This document shows positions 7,090-15,076 of a stretch of 48,944 nucleotides of DNA, piece by piece (position 1 is the stretch's first letter; each line of letters opens with the position of its first letter). The stretch is from positions 1 through 48,944 of the forward strand of contig CALREW010000004.1 in the NCBI GenBank assembly GCA_943356415.1, given 5' to 3'. Source of the stretch: Candidatus Nomurabacteria bacterium. Its GTDB lineage: Bacteria > Patescibacteriota > Minisyncoccia > Phycocordibacterales > SBAW01. Made by a program: the position numbers and the translations under genes. The notes below the pieces were generated by a model. The model was not told the origin of the DNA. It did no database searches and worked only from the letters and a program-made list of their open reading frames with translations.

Positions 7090-7785
7090 ATGGATACGCA
7101 CAAACCAACCCTTTCTACCCCTGCAGCAGTTCTTCTTGCCGGCGTTATCATTGCAGGCGCCATTGTTTATGCATTTGGCTTTGCCCCGAACACAAAAGGA
7201 ACCACTGATACCGCAAAAACCCCTGAGACAAAACCGATTCCCGCAGTAACGGAGAGTGATTACCGTCTCGGTGCCGCACAGCCGAAACTCATTCTTGTTG
7301 AATATTCAGACCTCGAGTGTCCATTTTGCGGCCAATTTCATCCAGCCATAAAGCAGGTAGCTGAAGAACTGAGCGGAGAAGTTCAGTGGGTGTACCGCCA
7401 CTTCCCGTTGACCCAGATACACCAAAACGCACTGCCGGCAGCACTTGCTGCTGAATGTGTTGGTCAAATGAAGGGAAACGCTGCATTCTGGACGTATATC
7501 AATGGAGTGTTTGCGCAGCAAAAATTGATAGGGAAGCCATTGATTGAATCACTTGCGGGAGTGCAGGGTATTAGTGCGACTGATCTTGAAGCGTGCATGG
7601 CCAAAGACGAGACGCTTGCGATTGTACAGAAACAATTTAACGACGCGGTTGCAGCCGGCGGGCAAGGTACGCCGTTCACCATTATTCTCGACTCGAAAGG
7701 CAAACAGGTAGCAACTCTCCCGGGCAGTATGGCGTACGCACAACTTAAGGCTCAAGTAGAAGCACTTCTCGCAAAAGCACGCTAG
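7090..7785 (+). CDS. Membrane-anchored DsbA-like thioredoxin-fold oxidoreductase
   Basis: 231 aa. An N-terminal membrane segment (about residues 12-30) is followed by a short linker and a thioredoxin-fold domain. The active site is CPFC in SDLECPFCGQFHPA, and the cis-Pro loop appears as GQGTPFTII near the C-terminus. This matches the DsbA/DsbG-type thioredoxin_4 group, which forms or isomerises disulfides in extracytoplasmic proteins. Likely clients here are the Cys-containing secreted proteins, including the S-layer-like protein. The TATAGT box (7078-7083, preceded by TGA as an extended -10) ends 6 nt before ATG 7090, so the message is probably leaderless. Confidence 0.88.
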   Translation: MDTHKPTLSTPAAVLLAGVIIAGAIVYAFGFAPNTKGTTDTAKTPETKPIPAVTESDYRLGAAQPKLILVEYSDLECPFCGQFHPAIKQVAEELSGEVQWVYRHFPLTQIHQNALPAALAAECVGQMKGNAAFWTYINGVFAQQKLIGKPLIESLAGVQGISATDLEACMAKDETLAIVQKQFNDAVAAGGQGTPFTIILDSKGKQVATLPGSMAYAQLKAQVEALLAKAR

Positions 7786-7868
7786 AGCGTCACAGGCGCA
7801 GACTACGAGCGTTGGTGTGGTGAAGCCTCTTTAGATTGGCTCAATTTATACACATAGTTTCATACAAT

Positions 7869-8690
7869 ATGAACGCATTGTTTGAAGGAGAAAATGGTCT
7901 TTGGATGCGACGCGCGGGGTTAGCAGTTCTTGTTTTACTCGCCGTATTTCTTTTGGTAAAAGTGTTCGCGGATCTCAAGGGACTTCGCTACATTGGAACG
8001 GGTATTCCAGCGATGAATACCATCACTGTTGAAGGTGATGGAGAAGCCGTTGCGGTGCCAGATATCGCAACGTTTACTTTTTCTGTAGTTGAGACAGCAA
8101 AGACTGTTTCTGAGGCACAAGACAGCGCGACCAAAAAGATGGAAGCAGCCGTTGCGTATCTTAAGGAGCAAAAGATAGACGACAAAGATATTAAGACCGT
8201 TGATTACAGCGTTAATCCTCAGTACGAATGGCAAAATACTGTTTGTCCTGCGATGGTTGGCGCGTATTGCCCACAAGGGAAGTCAGTACTCACGGGTTAT
8301 CAAGTACGCCAGACAATTGAAGTGAAGGTGCGTGATACCAAACAGGCCGGGACACTTCTCTCTGGAGTGGGGGATAAGGGTGCAAGTGAACTCTCAGGCC
8401 TAAGCTTTAGTCTCGACGATAAAGATAAGGTTGCAGACGAAGCTCGAAACGAAGCAATCGAGAAAGCAAAGGCCAAGGCCGAAGCACTCGCCGATGGTCT
8501 CGATGTCACCCTCGTTCGCATTGTGAACTTCAGCGATAACAGTGGCGGATACTATCCTCCGATGGCATACGACTCGTATGGCCGTGGTGGCGCGCTGATG
8601 AGCGAGGCAAAAGTTGCCGCTCCGGTGCCAACGCCTGAGGGACAGAACAAATACACCTCGCACGTCACTATTACGTACGAAATACGCTAA
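7869..8690 (+). CDS. SIMPL (DUF541) domain protein, membrane-anchored
   Basis: 273 aa. One N-terminal membrane helix (about residues 15-33) is followed by a SIMPL/DUF541 domain. The pattern includes ITVEGDGEAVAVPDIATFTFSV, KKMEAAVAYLKEQ, the TGYQVRQTIEVKVRD strand, and EARNEAIEKAKAKAEALADGL. These proteins are found in the periplasm or cell envelope; their role is not established. Two Cys (NTVCPAM and GAYCPQ) could pair. ATG 7869 directly follows TACAAT. An upstream in-frame TTG at 7836 is unlikely. Confidence 0.85.
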   Translation: MNALFEGENGLWMRRAGLAVLVLLAVFLLVKVFADLKGLRYIGTGIPAMNTITVEGDGEAVAVPDIATFTFSVVETAKTVSEAQDSATKKMEAAVAYLKEQKIDDKDIKTVDYSVNPQYEWQNTVCPAMVGAYCPQGKSVLTGYQVRQTIEVKVRDTKQAGTLLSGVGDKGASELSGLSFSLDDKDKVADEARNEAIEKAKAKAEALADGLDVTLVRIVNFSDNSGGYYPPMAYDSYGRGGALMSEAKVAAPVPTPEGQNKYTSHVTITYEIR

Positions 8691-8710
8691 TTTCTCGAAG
8701 TTTATAAGGC

Positions 8711-8744
8711 AGGAACCCCGCTTCGGCGGGGTCTTGCTTTTTAT
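8711..8744 (+). terminator. Terminator of the SIMPL gene
   Basis: The 7-bp stem 8715-8721 with 8726-8732 closes a TTCG loop and is followed by CTTGCTTTTTAT. The T tract overlaps a possible -35 element (TTGCTT, 8734-8739) of the next gene. Confidence 0.8.
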
Positions 8745-8825
8745 AATATTTGTAGTATAATTAGGAGTGGATATGCATGTGCTGTCCCGCCCCGAAAGGG
8801 CGTGATTTCAAATGTGGAGACACAG
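8734..8825 (+). promoter_or_regulatory. Promoter and leader with short leader ORF
   Basis: TTGCTT (8734-8739), a 16-bp spacer and a perfect TATAAT (8756-8761). A 10-codon frame runs 8773-8805 with AGGAG five nt before its ATG. Its TGA overlaps a GTG (8802) in frame with the next gene as GTGA. A CCGCCCCGAAAGGGCG hairpin lies inside the leader frame. The AGGAG and the predicted start point (about 8768) conflict, so either the leader ORF or this -10 is not used. Confidence 0.45.
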
Positions 8826-9449
8826 ATGTCCCCTAAGGACACAAACGGCCGCGGCAGGAAGCTCTCGAATAAGGAGCGAATCATCCGCGATATCGGCCCG
8901 GACGCTTCCCGCGACGTGAGAATCGCCGCGTGGAAGGAGTACATGGGACACGCCGCCAGCGGCGCCCATGAGTGTGAGTGGGAGGGTTTCATGCGTGACT
9001 TCCTTTCCGAGGACGGCATGCGGGGCTTGAACATCGACGGGCTCCTGATGCGGCGTTTCCTGCAGAAGTGCAGCGATGACCGCATCAAGGGTCTGGTATC
9101 GAGGCGCGTGATGGAGTTCTACTCCGGCGCGTTGCTCATGATCAAGACCGGTGACGTCAAGAAGGACGAGGAGAGAGCTATCGACGTTGCGCTCGTGGTT
9201 TGCATCGCCGCTGGGCATTGCTACACCAGCGGCGACGTCGAGCTCAAGCTCGACGCCAAGATGCGACTGGACGTTGAAGTTGCGTCCTGGCAGCGTCGCT
9301 TCTGGAAGGACGGCACCATCCCGGCGGTCATTGTCGAGGAGATCGGGAAGGCTTTCCCCTGCGTCTGGGACGAGCCTGCATCGGTCGAAGTTCCGGCTGA
9401 GCCGGACATGACCAACGTCGTGACACTTCCTCAATCAAAGAGCGCTTAG
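8826..9449 (+). CDS. Orphan GC-rich protein of unknown function
   Basis: 207 aa, predicted soluble and mostly helical; not recognised. It has a basic N-terminus (NGRGRKLSNKERIIRD), several Trp, and four Cys scattered without a zinc pattern. Codons end in G or C far more often than in neighbouring genes, a sign of different origin or selection. ATG 8826 is chosen because GGAG stands 6 nt upstream. GTG 8802 is an alternative that would be coupled to the leader ORF by GTGA. It is closed by a terminator at 9472-9511 and so appears to be a single-gene unit next to the secE operon. Confidence 0.65.
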   Translation: MSPKDTNGRGRKLSNKERIIRDIGPDASRDVRIAAWKEYMGHAASGAHECEWEGFMRDFLSEDGMRGLNIDGLLMRRFLQKCSDDRIKGLVSRRVMEFYSGALLMIKTGDVKKDEERAIDVALVVCIAAGHCYTSGDVELKLDAKMRLDVEVASWQRRFWKDGTIPAVIVEEIGKAFPCVWDEPASVEVPAEPDMTNVVTLPQSKSA

Positions 9450-9471
9450 AGGACACGCGCTCACGTTCGAA

Positions 9472-9511
9472 CGGCGGCGCCTGTCAAAGGGTGCCGCCGA
9501 TTCGTTTTTAG
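9472..9511 (+). terminator. Terminator after the orphan gene
   Basis: The 10-bp stem 9472-9481 with 9490-9499 (one G-T) is followed by ATTCGTTTTT. Confidence 0.75.
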
Positions 9512-9526
9512 GGGGCTGCCATCGCC

Positions 9527-9590
9527 TTGACCAAGCACTTTGAGCAGGGTAGTATCTAGAGCGAAAGCACGCCCGAAGGGGCTGTTTTTT
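9527..9590 (+). promoter_or_regulatory. secE-nusG-rplK promoter and leader hairpin
   Basis: TTGACC (9527-9532), a 17-bp spacer and TAGTAT (9550-9555). In the leader a GCCC-GAAG-GGGC hairpin (9571-9582) is followed within 2 nt by six T, an attenuator-like arrangement just upstream of secE. Confidence 0.65.
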
Positions 9591-9605
9591 AATACAAAAC
9601 AACGT

Positions 9606-9782
9606 ATGTGGTTTATCACGTATCTCAAAGAAGTGCGGGGCGAACTCGCTCATATCTCGTGGCCAACGCCGCGCCAAGCGTTCGTCTATACCGGTCTTAT
9701 CGTTATCATTACGCTTTTTATTGCGGCCTATGCAGGTGCGCTCGACTTTGTGTTTGAAGCGGTGCTGAAGATGATCATCTAA
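9606..9782 (+). CDS. secE: Preprotein translocase subunit SecE
   Basis: 58 aa, the short single-helix SecE form. A conserved amphipathic stretch (YLKEVRGELAHISWPTPRQA) is followed by one membrane helix. SecE clamps SecY in the protein-conducting channel. ATG at 9606 is taken; an in-frame TTG at 9540 would lie before the predicted transcription start. It is the first gene of the classical secE-nusG-rplK cluster. Confidence 0.92.
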   Translation: MWFITYLKEVRGELAHISWPTPRQAFVYTGLIVIITLFIAAYAGALDFVFEAVLKMII

Positions 9783-9809
9783 CTTGTAGGCGGTACGCCT
9801 AAAACTACT

Positions 9810-10355
9810 ATGGCAAAACAAGACGCAAGCGTCGGACGAAACTGGTACGCGATACATACCTATGCAGGGTATGAGAATGCGGTCGTGCGCAACTTGAAGC
9901 AGCGCATTGATTCTCTTGGCATGCAGAACAAGATTTTTCAGGTGCTCGTGCCGGTAGAAAAGAAAATAAAAATAAAAGGCGGACGTCGCGTTGAAGAGGA
10001 AGAGAAAGTCTACCCGGGCTACGTGCTCGTCGACATGATCGTGGACGACCAGTCGTGGTACGTGGTGCGCAACACACCTCGTGTTACTGGCTTCGTTGGT
10101 TCAGGTGTTAATCCGGTTCCACTTGAGACTGCAGAAATCGAGTCGATGCTCAAGCGTATGGCTACCGACACGGTTAAACACACCATCGACTTCCAGGCGG
10201 GCGATGCGGTTATCGTCAAAGAAGGACCGTTTAAGGAAGTTGAGGGCAAGATCGGCGAAATAGACGAGGAACGCGGCACGGTAAAGGTTCTCGTGTCGAT
10301 GTTCGGCCGCGAAGTGCCCGTCGAACTCGATCCCTCGCAAATTCAACGCATATAA
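9810..10355 (+). CDS. nusG: Transcription antitermination/pausing factor NusG
   Basis: 181 aa. The NGN domain starts at NWYAIHTYAGYENAV and includes the YPGYVLVDM strand. A C-terminal KOW domain begins near AGDAVIVKEGPFKEVEGKIGEID. NusG binds RNA polymerase and links it to Rho or the ribosome. Length is normal. It sits 27 bp after secE and 18 bp before rplK, as in most bacteria. Confidence 0.95.
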   Translation: MAKQDASVGRNWYAIHTYAGYENAVVRNLKQRIDSLGMQNKIFQVLVPVEKKIKIKGGRRVEEEEKVYPGYVLVDMIVDDQSWYVVRNTPRVTGFVGSGVNPVPLETAEIESMLKRMATDTVKHTIDFQAGDAVIVKEGPFKEVEGKIGEIDEERGTVKVLVSMFGREVPVELDPSQIQRI

Positions 10356-10373
10356 GGTAGATTGCTGACGCAT

Positions 10374-10796
10374 ATGGCAAAGAAAATAGTAAAGAAACTA
10401 AAGCTCCAAATCCCAGCAGGGAAGGCTACGCCTGCGCCTCCGGTAGGCCCCGCACTTGGTCAGGCTGGTATCAACATTGGCGAATTCGTCAATAAGTTTA
10501 ACGAAGCGACGCGCCCAATGATGGGGGACATCACCCCGGTTGAGATTTTCGTCTACGAAGATCGCACATACGACTTCTTCCTCAAAACCCCCCCAGCTTC
10601 TGCCTTGCTCCTTAAAGCGCTTGGCAAAGAGTCCGGTTCTGGTAAGCCCAATACTTCAAAGATCGGCACCGTCACTAAAGCTCAGGTTCGTGAGATCGCT
10701 GAAAAGAAAATGGTAGATCTCTCCGCAAAGGACATTGAGGGCGCGATGAAAATTATCGAAGGTTCTGCTCGAAGTATGGGCATCGACGTCAAATAG
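10374..10796 (+). CDS. rplK: 50S ribosomal protein L11 (uL11)
   Basis: 140 aa with the typical start [34 protein letters not shown] and the C-terminal rRNA-binding domain ending in [12 protein letters not shown] 10374 gives the usual length; there is no in-frame start needed upstream. It would bind the GTPase-associated region of 23S rRNA. The gene is followed by a terminator and not by rplA, which normally comes next. Confidence 0.96.
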   Translation: MAKKIVKKLKLQIPAGKATPAPPVGPALGQAGINIGEFVNKFNEATRPMMGDITPVEIFVYEDRTYDFFLKTPPASALLLKALGKESGSGKPNTSKIGTVTKAQVREIAEKKMVDLSAKDIEGAMKIIEGSARSMGIDVK

Positions 10797-10813
10797 TCTA
10801 AAAAATTCAGTTC

Positions 10814-10853
10814 AACAAAAATGTTAGAGGCCCGGGCCTCTAACATTTTTGTT
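10814..10853. terminator. 40-bp perfect palindrome, bidirectional terminator
   Basis: Arms 10814-10833 and 10834-10853 are exact reverse complements with an A/T-rich outer part and a GC core (GGCCCGGGCC). It ends in TTTTTG on either strand. It closes both rplK (+) and folA (-), which converge here. Confidence 0.88.
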
Positions 10854-10864
10854 TAGAGACGAAA

Positions 10865-11368
10865 CTAAGGGCGTTCGAGGTCGAGCCAAGTATATTTGAG
10901 ACCCTCAGGTGTTACGCGTTCTTCGCGGAATGTTTCTCTAGTAAATTCGGATTCAAAAGAAGGAAAGAAAACATCCCCGCTTTCTTCTGCGTCTACGCGC
11001 GTAAGATACAACCTGTCTGCATAGGGCAGTGCTTGTCGGTAGATTTCACCTCCACCGATTATAAATATGTCTGTCTGGTCGACCTCTTTGGCTTTAGTAA
11101 GTGCCGCCTCGAGTGAATGAACTACCATTGTCCCCTCCTTTTTCCAGTCGGCATCTCGAGTTACGACAATGTTCGTGCGTCCAGGGAGAGGACGACCGAT
11201 AGATTCAAAGGTCTTCCGACCCATAATTATTGGGTGCCCGGTAGTTAGAGCCTTAAAGCGCCTGAGGTCGTCAGATATGCGCCAGAGAAGATCGTTGCCT
11301 CGTCCAATGACGTGTTGTCCTCTGGCGTCTCGCCCTATGGAAACAATAATGCTGACTCTGGGACTCAT
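10865..11368 (-). CDS. folA: Dihydrofolate reductase
   Basis: 167 aa, normal for DHFR, which reduces dihydrofolate to tetrahydrofolate with NADPH. Motifs are IGRGNDLLWRISDDLRRFK (active-site region with the acidic residue), HPIIMGRKTFESIGRPLPGR (NADPH binding) and IFIIGGGEIYRQALPYADRLYLT. It regenerates the folate used by the nearby ThyA and GlyA. ATG 11368 follows a TATAGT box by 7 nt on the minus strand, with no ribosome-binding site. Divergent from the CYTH-dcd-thyA run. Confidence 0.95.
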   Translation of the reverse strand: MSPRVSIIVSIGRDARGQHVIGRGNDLLWRISDDLRRFKALTTGHPIIMGRKTFESIGRPLPGRTNIVVTRDADWKKEGTMVVHSLEAALTKAKEVDQTDIFIIGGGEIYRQALPYADRLYLTRVDAEESGDVFFPSFESEFTRETFREERVTPEGLKYTWLDLERP

Positions 11369-11451
11369 GGGGGAGACTATACCACCACACCACGCTTAGG
11401 CGCCTTCGTCGCTACTGGCAGCTCGTAAGCGGGAAGCTATACTTGTGTGCG

Positions 11452-12144
11452 ATGCAATACGAGGTTGAGATAAAGACCCTGCTTGGGTCCAAGGAAAATG
11501 CTGACGGCCTGCTTTCGCGCATGCGCGAGTTAGACCCATCCATGGAACTTCGATCGCGCAACAGCCAACTCAATCATTATTTTGTTGGTGGGAATCTTGC
11601 GCGGCTCGCCGAGGCGGTGTCCGATATTATTTCACCGGAAGCAACGGTACAACTTAAAGATCTTGCTACTCGAGCAAAAGATTTTTCAGTGCGCACGCGA
11701 CAAAAAGACCTGCCTGCCGGACAGGTGGGTGAAGAAGTTATTTTAGTCGCCAAGGTTTCTGTGGGCGATGATACGAGTGCAAATGGCGTTTCGCGTATTG
11801 AGTTTGAAGAGACGGTGCCGGTAACACTAGCGGAGCTCGACCAACGCTTGCTTGATGCAGGTTTTGAGTACCAGGCGAAATGGTCTCGTGAGCGGGAAGA
11901 GTACGCCTGCATGGGAGTAGCGGTCTGTTTGGATCGAAATGCCGGCTACGGGTATTTGGCAGAGTTTGAGAGAGTCGTGGAGGACGCTTCAGCCGTTGAA
12001 AATGCTCGAACCCAGCTTGTTGATCTTATGGAGCAACTCGCCGTGTCAGAGTTGCCGCAGGATAGACTTGAACGCATGTTTGCCCATTACAACCAGAATT
12101 GGTCTGACTACTATGGAACCGATAAGATATTCATAATTGAATAA
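11452..12144 (+). CDS. CYTH domain protein (triphosphate tunnel fold)
   Basis: 230 aa. The EVEIK signature (Glu4, Glu6, Lys8) is at the start. Basic strands follow (FSVRTRQK and VILVAKVS), and CLDRNAGYGYLAEFE matches the late CYTH strand that ends in acidic metal ligands. CYTH proteins include inorganic triphosphatase, thiamine triphosphatase and class IV adenylate cyclase, which act on triphosphate substrates with Mg. Which activity applies here is unknown. It lies 2 bp before dcd in a nucleotide-metabolism cluster. The TATACT box ends 8 nt before ATG 11452. Confidence 0.85.
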   Translation: MQYEVEIKTLLGSKENADGLLSRMRELDPSMELRSRNSQLNHYFVGGNLARLAEAVSDIISPEATVQLKDLATRAKDFSVRTRQKDLPAGQVGEEVILVAKVSVGDDTSANGVSRIEFEETVPVTLAELDQRLLDAGFEYQAKWSREREEYACMGVAVCLDRNAGYGYLAEFERVVEDASAVENARTQLVDLMEQLAVSELPQDRLERMFAHYNQNWSDYYGTDKIFIIE

Positions 12145-12146
12145 CC

Positions 12147-12716
12147 ATGTTTCTCTCTGACATTGATATCAAAAAAGCAGTAAAGACTGGGGACATTATC
12201 CTGAAGCCTTTTGCCCCATCTCGTTTGCAGCCGGCAAGTTACGATATATTGCTCGGCAATAAGTTCGTTATGAATGACGAGCATGCAACAAATTTCGTTG
12301 ACCCGGCAAAGAAGATTTACGCCAAGACCCGCGAAGTGACGGTGGGCGATGGCAAAGAATTTATTCTCCACCCGGGCATGTCGGTCCTCGGCGTTTCCAA
12401 AGAATATTTTGGTTCACGCATGTACCTTATCCAGGTGGGAGGGAAGTCTTCGCTTGCACGCGTTGGTCTTATGATTCACAACACGGCGGGCATCATAAAT
12501 CCAGGCCATTTTCTCAATATTACGTTTGAAATAACCAATCAAAGCAATGTTCCTATCGTGCTTCGCCCGGGTATGGAAATAGCCCAAATAACATTCTCCA
12601 TGCTATCCTCGCCGCCGTCGCAGACGTACGAGGTGGCCGGCCGTTATGCCAAAGACAACTGGCAGCATTTTGTCCCCAAAAAAGGCGCTAAAAAGGCTTC
12701 CAAAAAGAAGCGTTAG
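12147..12716 (+). CDS. dcd: dCTP deaminase
   Basis: 189 aa trimeric dUTPase-fold protein. Motifs are LQPASYDILLG, the active-site GGKSSLARVGLMIHNTAG (Ser and Arg of the SxxR pair), NPGHFLNITFEI with the catalytic Glu, and the substrate-binding RPGMEIAQITF. It deaminates dCTP to dUTP, feeding dUMP to ThyA. No separate dUTPase is visible in the window, so a bifunctional deaminase/dUTPase is possible. The C-terminus is a Lys-rich tail. It immediately follows the CYTH gene and precedes thyA. Confidence 0.88.
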   Translation: MFLSDIDIKKAVKTGDIILKPFAPSRLQPASYDILLGNKFVMNDEHATNFVDPAKKIYAKTREVTVGDGKEFILHPGMSVLGVSKEYFGSRMYLIQVGGKSSLARVGLMIHNTAGIINPGHFLNITFEITNQSNVPIVLRPGMEIAQITFSMLSSPPSQTYEVAGRYAKDNWQHFVPKKGAKKASKKKR

Positions 12717-12722
12717 AGGCGG

Positions 12723-12743
12723 TATACTGCTCATATGATCTAG
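12723..12743 (+). promoter_or_regulatory. thyA promoter with two-codon leader ORF
   Basis: TATACT at 12723-12728 is followed 6 nt later by ATG ATC TAG (12735-12743). This is the spacing seen for leaderless genes in this window, but the frame ends after two codons, 40 nt before the thyA ATG. Confidence 0.5.
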
Positions 12744-12783
12744 CGACCGAGAATCCACCTTCTTACTTACCTAAGCTTCCGCT

Positions 12784-13770
12784 ATGGATTCTCACGCTTC
12801 CAAACATCCCGAATATCAGTATCTCGACCTTATGCGCGACTTAGTCGAGCACGGGTCTCTCCAAGTTGATAAGGGCACCGGTGTAAAAACGTACAGCAAA
12901 TTTGGTCATCAGATTCGCTTTGATATCGAACGCGATGGTTTTCCGCTCCTCACGACGAAGCGTGTCTATTGGAGCGGCGTCCTCCACGAGCTCTATTGGT
13001 TTATGTCGGGCCAGAGCAATATCAAATATCTTGTCGACAATAATGTTCATATCTGGGACGACTATCCCTTTAAGATCTATAACGAGAAAGTAAAGGCGGG
13101 CAGTGTGCCGACGATGACCAAAGACGAGTTCGTAGCAAAAATCGCAAGTGACGAACTATTCGCTAAGGAGCACGGTGAGTTGCCACATATCTACGGCGAG
13201 ATGTGGCGTCGTTGGCAGGCAAAAGATGGACGCGCTGTTGACCAACTACAGTGGACGATTGACGAACTTACCAAAGATCCCGATGCGCACAATACGCTAG
13301 TGACCTCTTGGAACCCTGAGTATCTCTACAGCATGGCAAAGCCAGGAGAGGGCGCTCGTTTTCCAATCTGTCACAACATGTATCAGTTCAACATCAAGGA
13401 CGGGCGTCTGTGTCTGCATCTGTATCAACGTTCCGCCGACATTTTCCTTGGCGTCCCGTTTAATATCGGTTCTTACGCACTTCTATGTGTGGTGATGGCA
13501 AAAATACTTGGCGTACGCGCAGGCGAGTTCATCCACACGTTTGGCGACGTGCACATCTACGAGAACCATATTGAAGCAGCGAAAGAACAACTCTCGCGTG
13601 AGCCGAAGCCGTTTCCGACAATCAAACTTGGCGACTTCAATTCGCTTGAAACATTCAAACCGGCACACGTTGAGCTTGTCGGATACGAACCTCACGCGAG
13701 CATTAAGGCTGAGCTCACCGTTGCGGGAGGCTATAACGAAGCAATGCACGGAAAAAAGACAACTAACTAA
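12784..13770 (+). CDS. thyA: Thymidylate synthase ThyA
   Basis: 328 aa, class ThyA, which methylates dUMP using methylene-tetrahydrofolate. Visible features are RFDIERDGFPLLTTKRVYW, ELYWFMSGQSNIKYL, the catalytic Cys196 in FPICHNMYQF, the dUMP-binding LYQRSADIFLGVPFNI, and FGDVHIYENH near the end. It is longer than the 264-aa E. coli enzyme because of an insertion around residues 95-145, as in the longer ThyA forms of other bacteria. It is followed 6 bp later by glyA, whose product supplies the methylene folate. Confidence 0.95.
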   Translation: MDSHASKHPEYQYLDLMRDLVEHGSLQVDKGTGVKTYSKFGHQIRFDIERDGFPLLTTKRVYWSGVLHELYWFMSGQSNIKYLVDNNVHIWDDYPFKIYNEKVKAGSVPTMTKDEFVAKIASDELFAKEHGELPHIYGEMWRRWQAKDGRAVDQLQWTIDELTKDPDAHNTLVTSWNPEYLYSMAKPGEGARFPICHNMYQFNIKDGRLCLHLYQRSADIFLGVPFNIGSYALLCVVMAKILGVRAGEFIHTFGDVHIYENHIEAAKEQLSREPKPFPTIKLGDFNSLETFKPAHVELVGYEPHASIKAELTVAGGYNEAMHGKKTTN

Positions 13771-13776
13771 ACCACT

Positions 13777-15045
13777 ATGAACGAATACTCATTTATCGAA
13801 AGGCAAGACAAGGACGTATACGAGACCCTTGTCGGTGAAGAGCAGCGTGAGCGCGAAGGCCTTGAGCTCATTCCGTCTGAGAATTACGTTTCAAAAGCGG
13901 TACGTGAAGCGCAGGGCTCCATCTTCACAAATAAATATTCGGAAGGGTATCCAGGTAAGCGCTACTACGGAGGACAGGAATTTACCGACAAAGTAGAAAC
14001 AATCGCGATTGAGCGCGCCAAACAACTGTTCGGTGCGAAATTTGCAAACGTGCAGCCGCCTGCAGGAGCACCGGCAAATATTGCCATGTACTTTGCTCTC
14101 CTTGAACCAGGGGACACGGTGCTTGGTATGGATCTCTCGCATGGCGGGCACTTAACGCACGGACATCCGGTAACGGCTATCACTAAAGTCTTTCGTTTCG
14201 TTCGTTACAAGATGAAGAACGCTGATACGGGCGAAATCGATTACGACGAGATGCTCCGTGTCGCAAAAGAAGAGAAGCCCAAGATTGTGCTTGCTGGCTA
14301 CTCCGCGTACAGTCGCGAGCTCGACTATAAGAAGTTTGTTGATATAGGTCGCGAAGTTGGCGCACTTGTCGTTATGGACATTGCACACATCGCCGGACTT
14401 ATTGCGGGGGGTGCAGTGAAGAATCCTTTCGATTATGGATTCGACGTGATGACGTCAACGACCCACAAGACACTCCGCGGTCCTCGTGGCGGACTTATTC
14501 TCACACGCGAGAGCGAGGAGCTGGCTAAAAAAGTAGACAAGGCAGTCTTCCCAGGTCTTCAGGGAGGTCCATTGATGCATGCGGTTGCCGCGAAGGCGGT
14601 TGCATTTGGGGAAGCGCAACAGCCTGCGTTTAAGGCGTATGCAGCGCAGATTCTAAAGAACGCTAAGGCGATGGAAGCCGTATTCGCGCGCGAAGGGGTG
14701 CGCATGCTCGGTGGAGGTACCGACAATCACCTCATATTGGCTGATGTATTTTCCTCGCTTTCAATTTCAGGAAAAGAAGCAGAGATACTTCTTGATAGGG
14801 TGGGTATTACGCTTAACAAAAATGTTATCGCAGACGATACGCGTTCCCCGTTTGATCCCTCCGGTATCCGTTTCGGAACACCAGCTATAACGACTCGAAA
14901 GTTTGTAGAAACAGATTGCGCGCGTATTGCGGAACTCATGATAGAAGCTATGCGCAATAAGGAAGATCAGGCGAAACTCTCCGCGATACGCGAGGAAGTG
15001 CGTGCCACCGCACTGCGGCTTCCTATTCCAGACGCGTTCGTTTAA
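13777..15045 (+). CDS. glyA: Serine hydroxymethyltransferase
   Basis: 422 aa PLP enzyme that interconverts serine and glycine and makes methylene-tetrahydrofolate. Motifs are LELIPSENYVS, KYSEGYPGKRYYGG, LSHGGHLTHG, DIAHIAGLIAGG and the Schiff-base Lys231 in TSTTHKTLRGPRGG. The usual phosphate-binding stretch QPHSGSQAN reads QPPAGAPAN here (residues 93-101), so both Ser are Ala; the DNA is unambiguous. The rest of the active site is conserved. It directly follows thyA. Confidence 0.95.
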   Translation: MNEYSFIERQDKDVYETLVGEEQREREGLELIPSENYVSKAVREAQGSIFTNKYSEGYPGKRYYGGQEFTDKVETIAIERAKQLFGAKFANVQPPAGAPANIAMYFALLEPGDTVLGMDLSHGGHLTHGHPVTAITKVFRFVRYKMKNADTGEIDYDEMLRVAKEEKPKIVLAGYSAYSRELDYKKFVDIGREVGALVVMDIAHIAGLIAGGAVKNPFDYGFDVMTSTTHKTLRGPRGGLILTRESEELAKKVDKAVFPGLQGGPLMHAVAAKAVAFGEAQQPAFKAYAAQILKNAKAMEAVFAREGVRMLGGGTDNHLILADVFSSLSISGKEAEILLDRVGITLNKNVIADDTRSPFDPSGIRFGTPAITTRKFVETDCARIAELMIEAMRNKEDQAKLSAIREEVRATALRLPIPDAFV

Positions 15046-15076
15046 GAGGGGAGCTCCAGACGTATACTTAGTAGGT

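Noticed and set aside
9435-9857. Minus-strand frame of 140 codons opposite secE
   Set aside because: It runs against the secE promoter, leader and gene, with no start signal.
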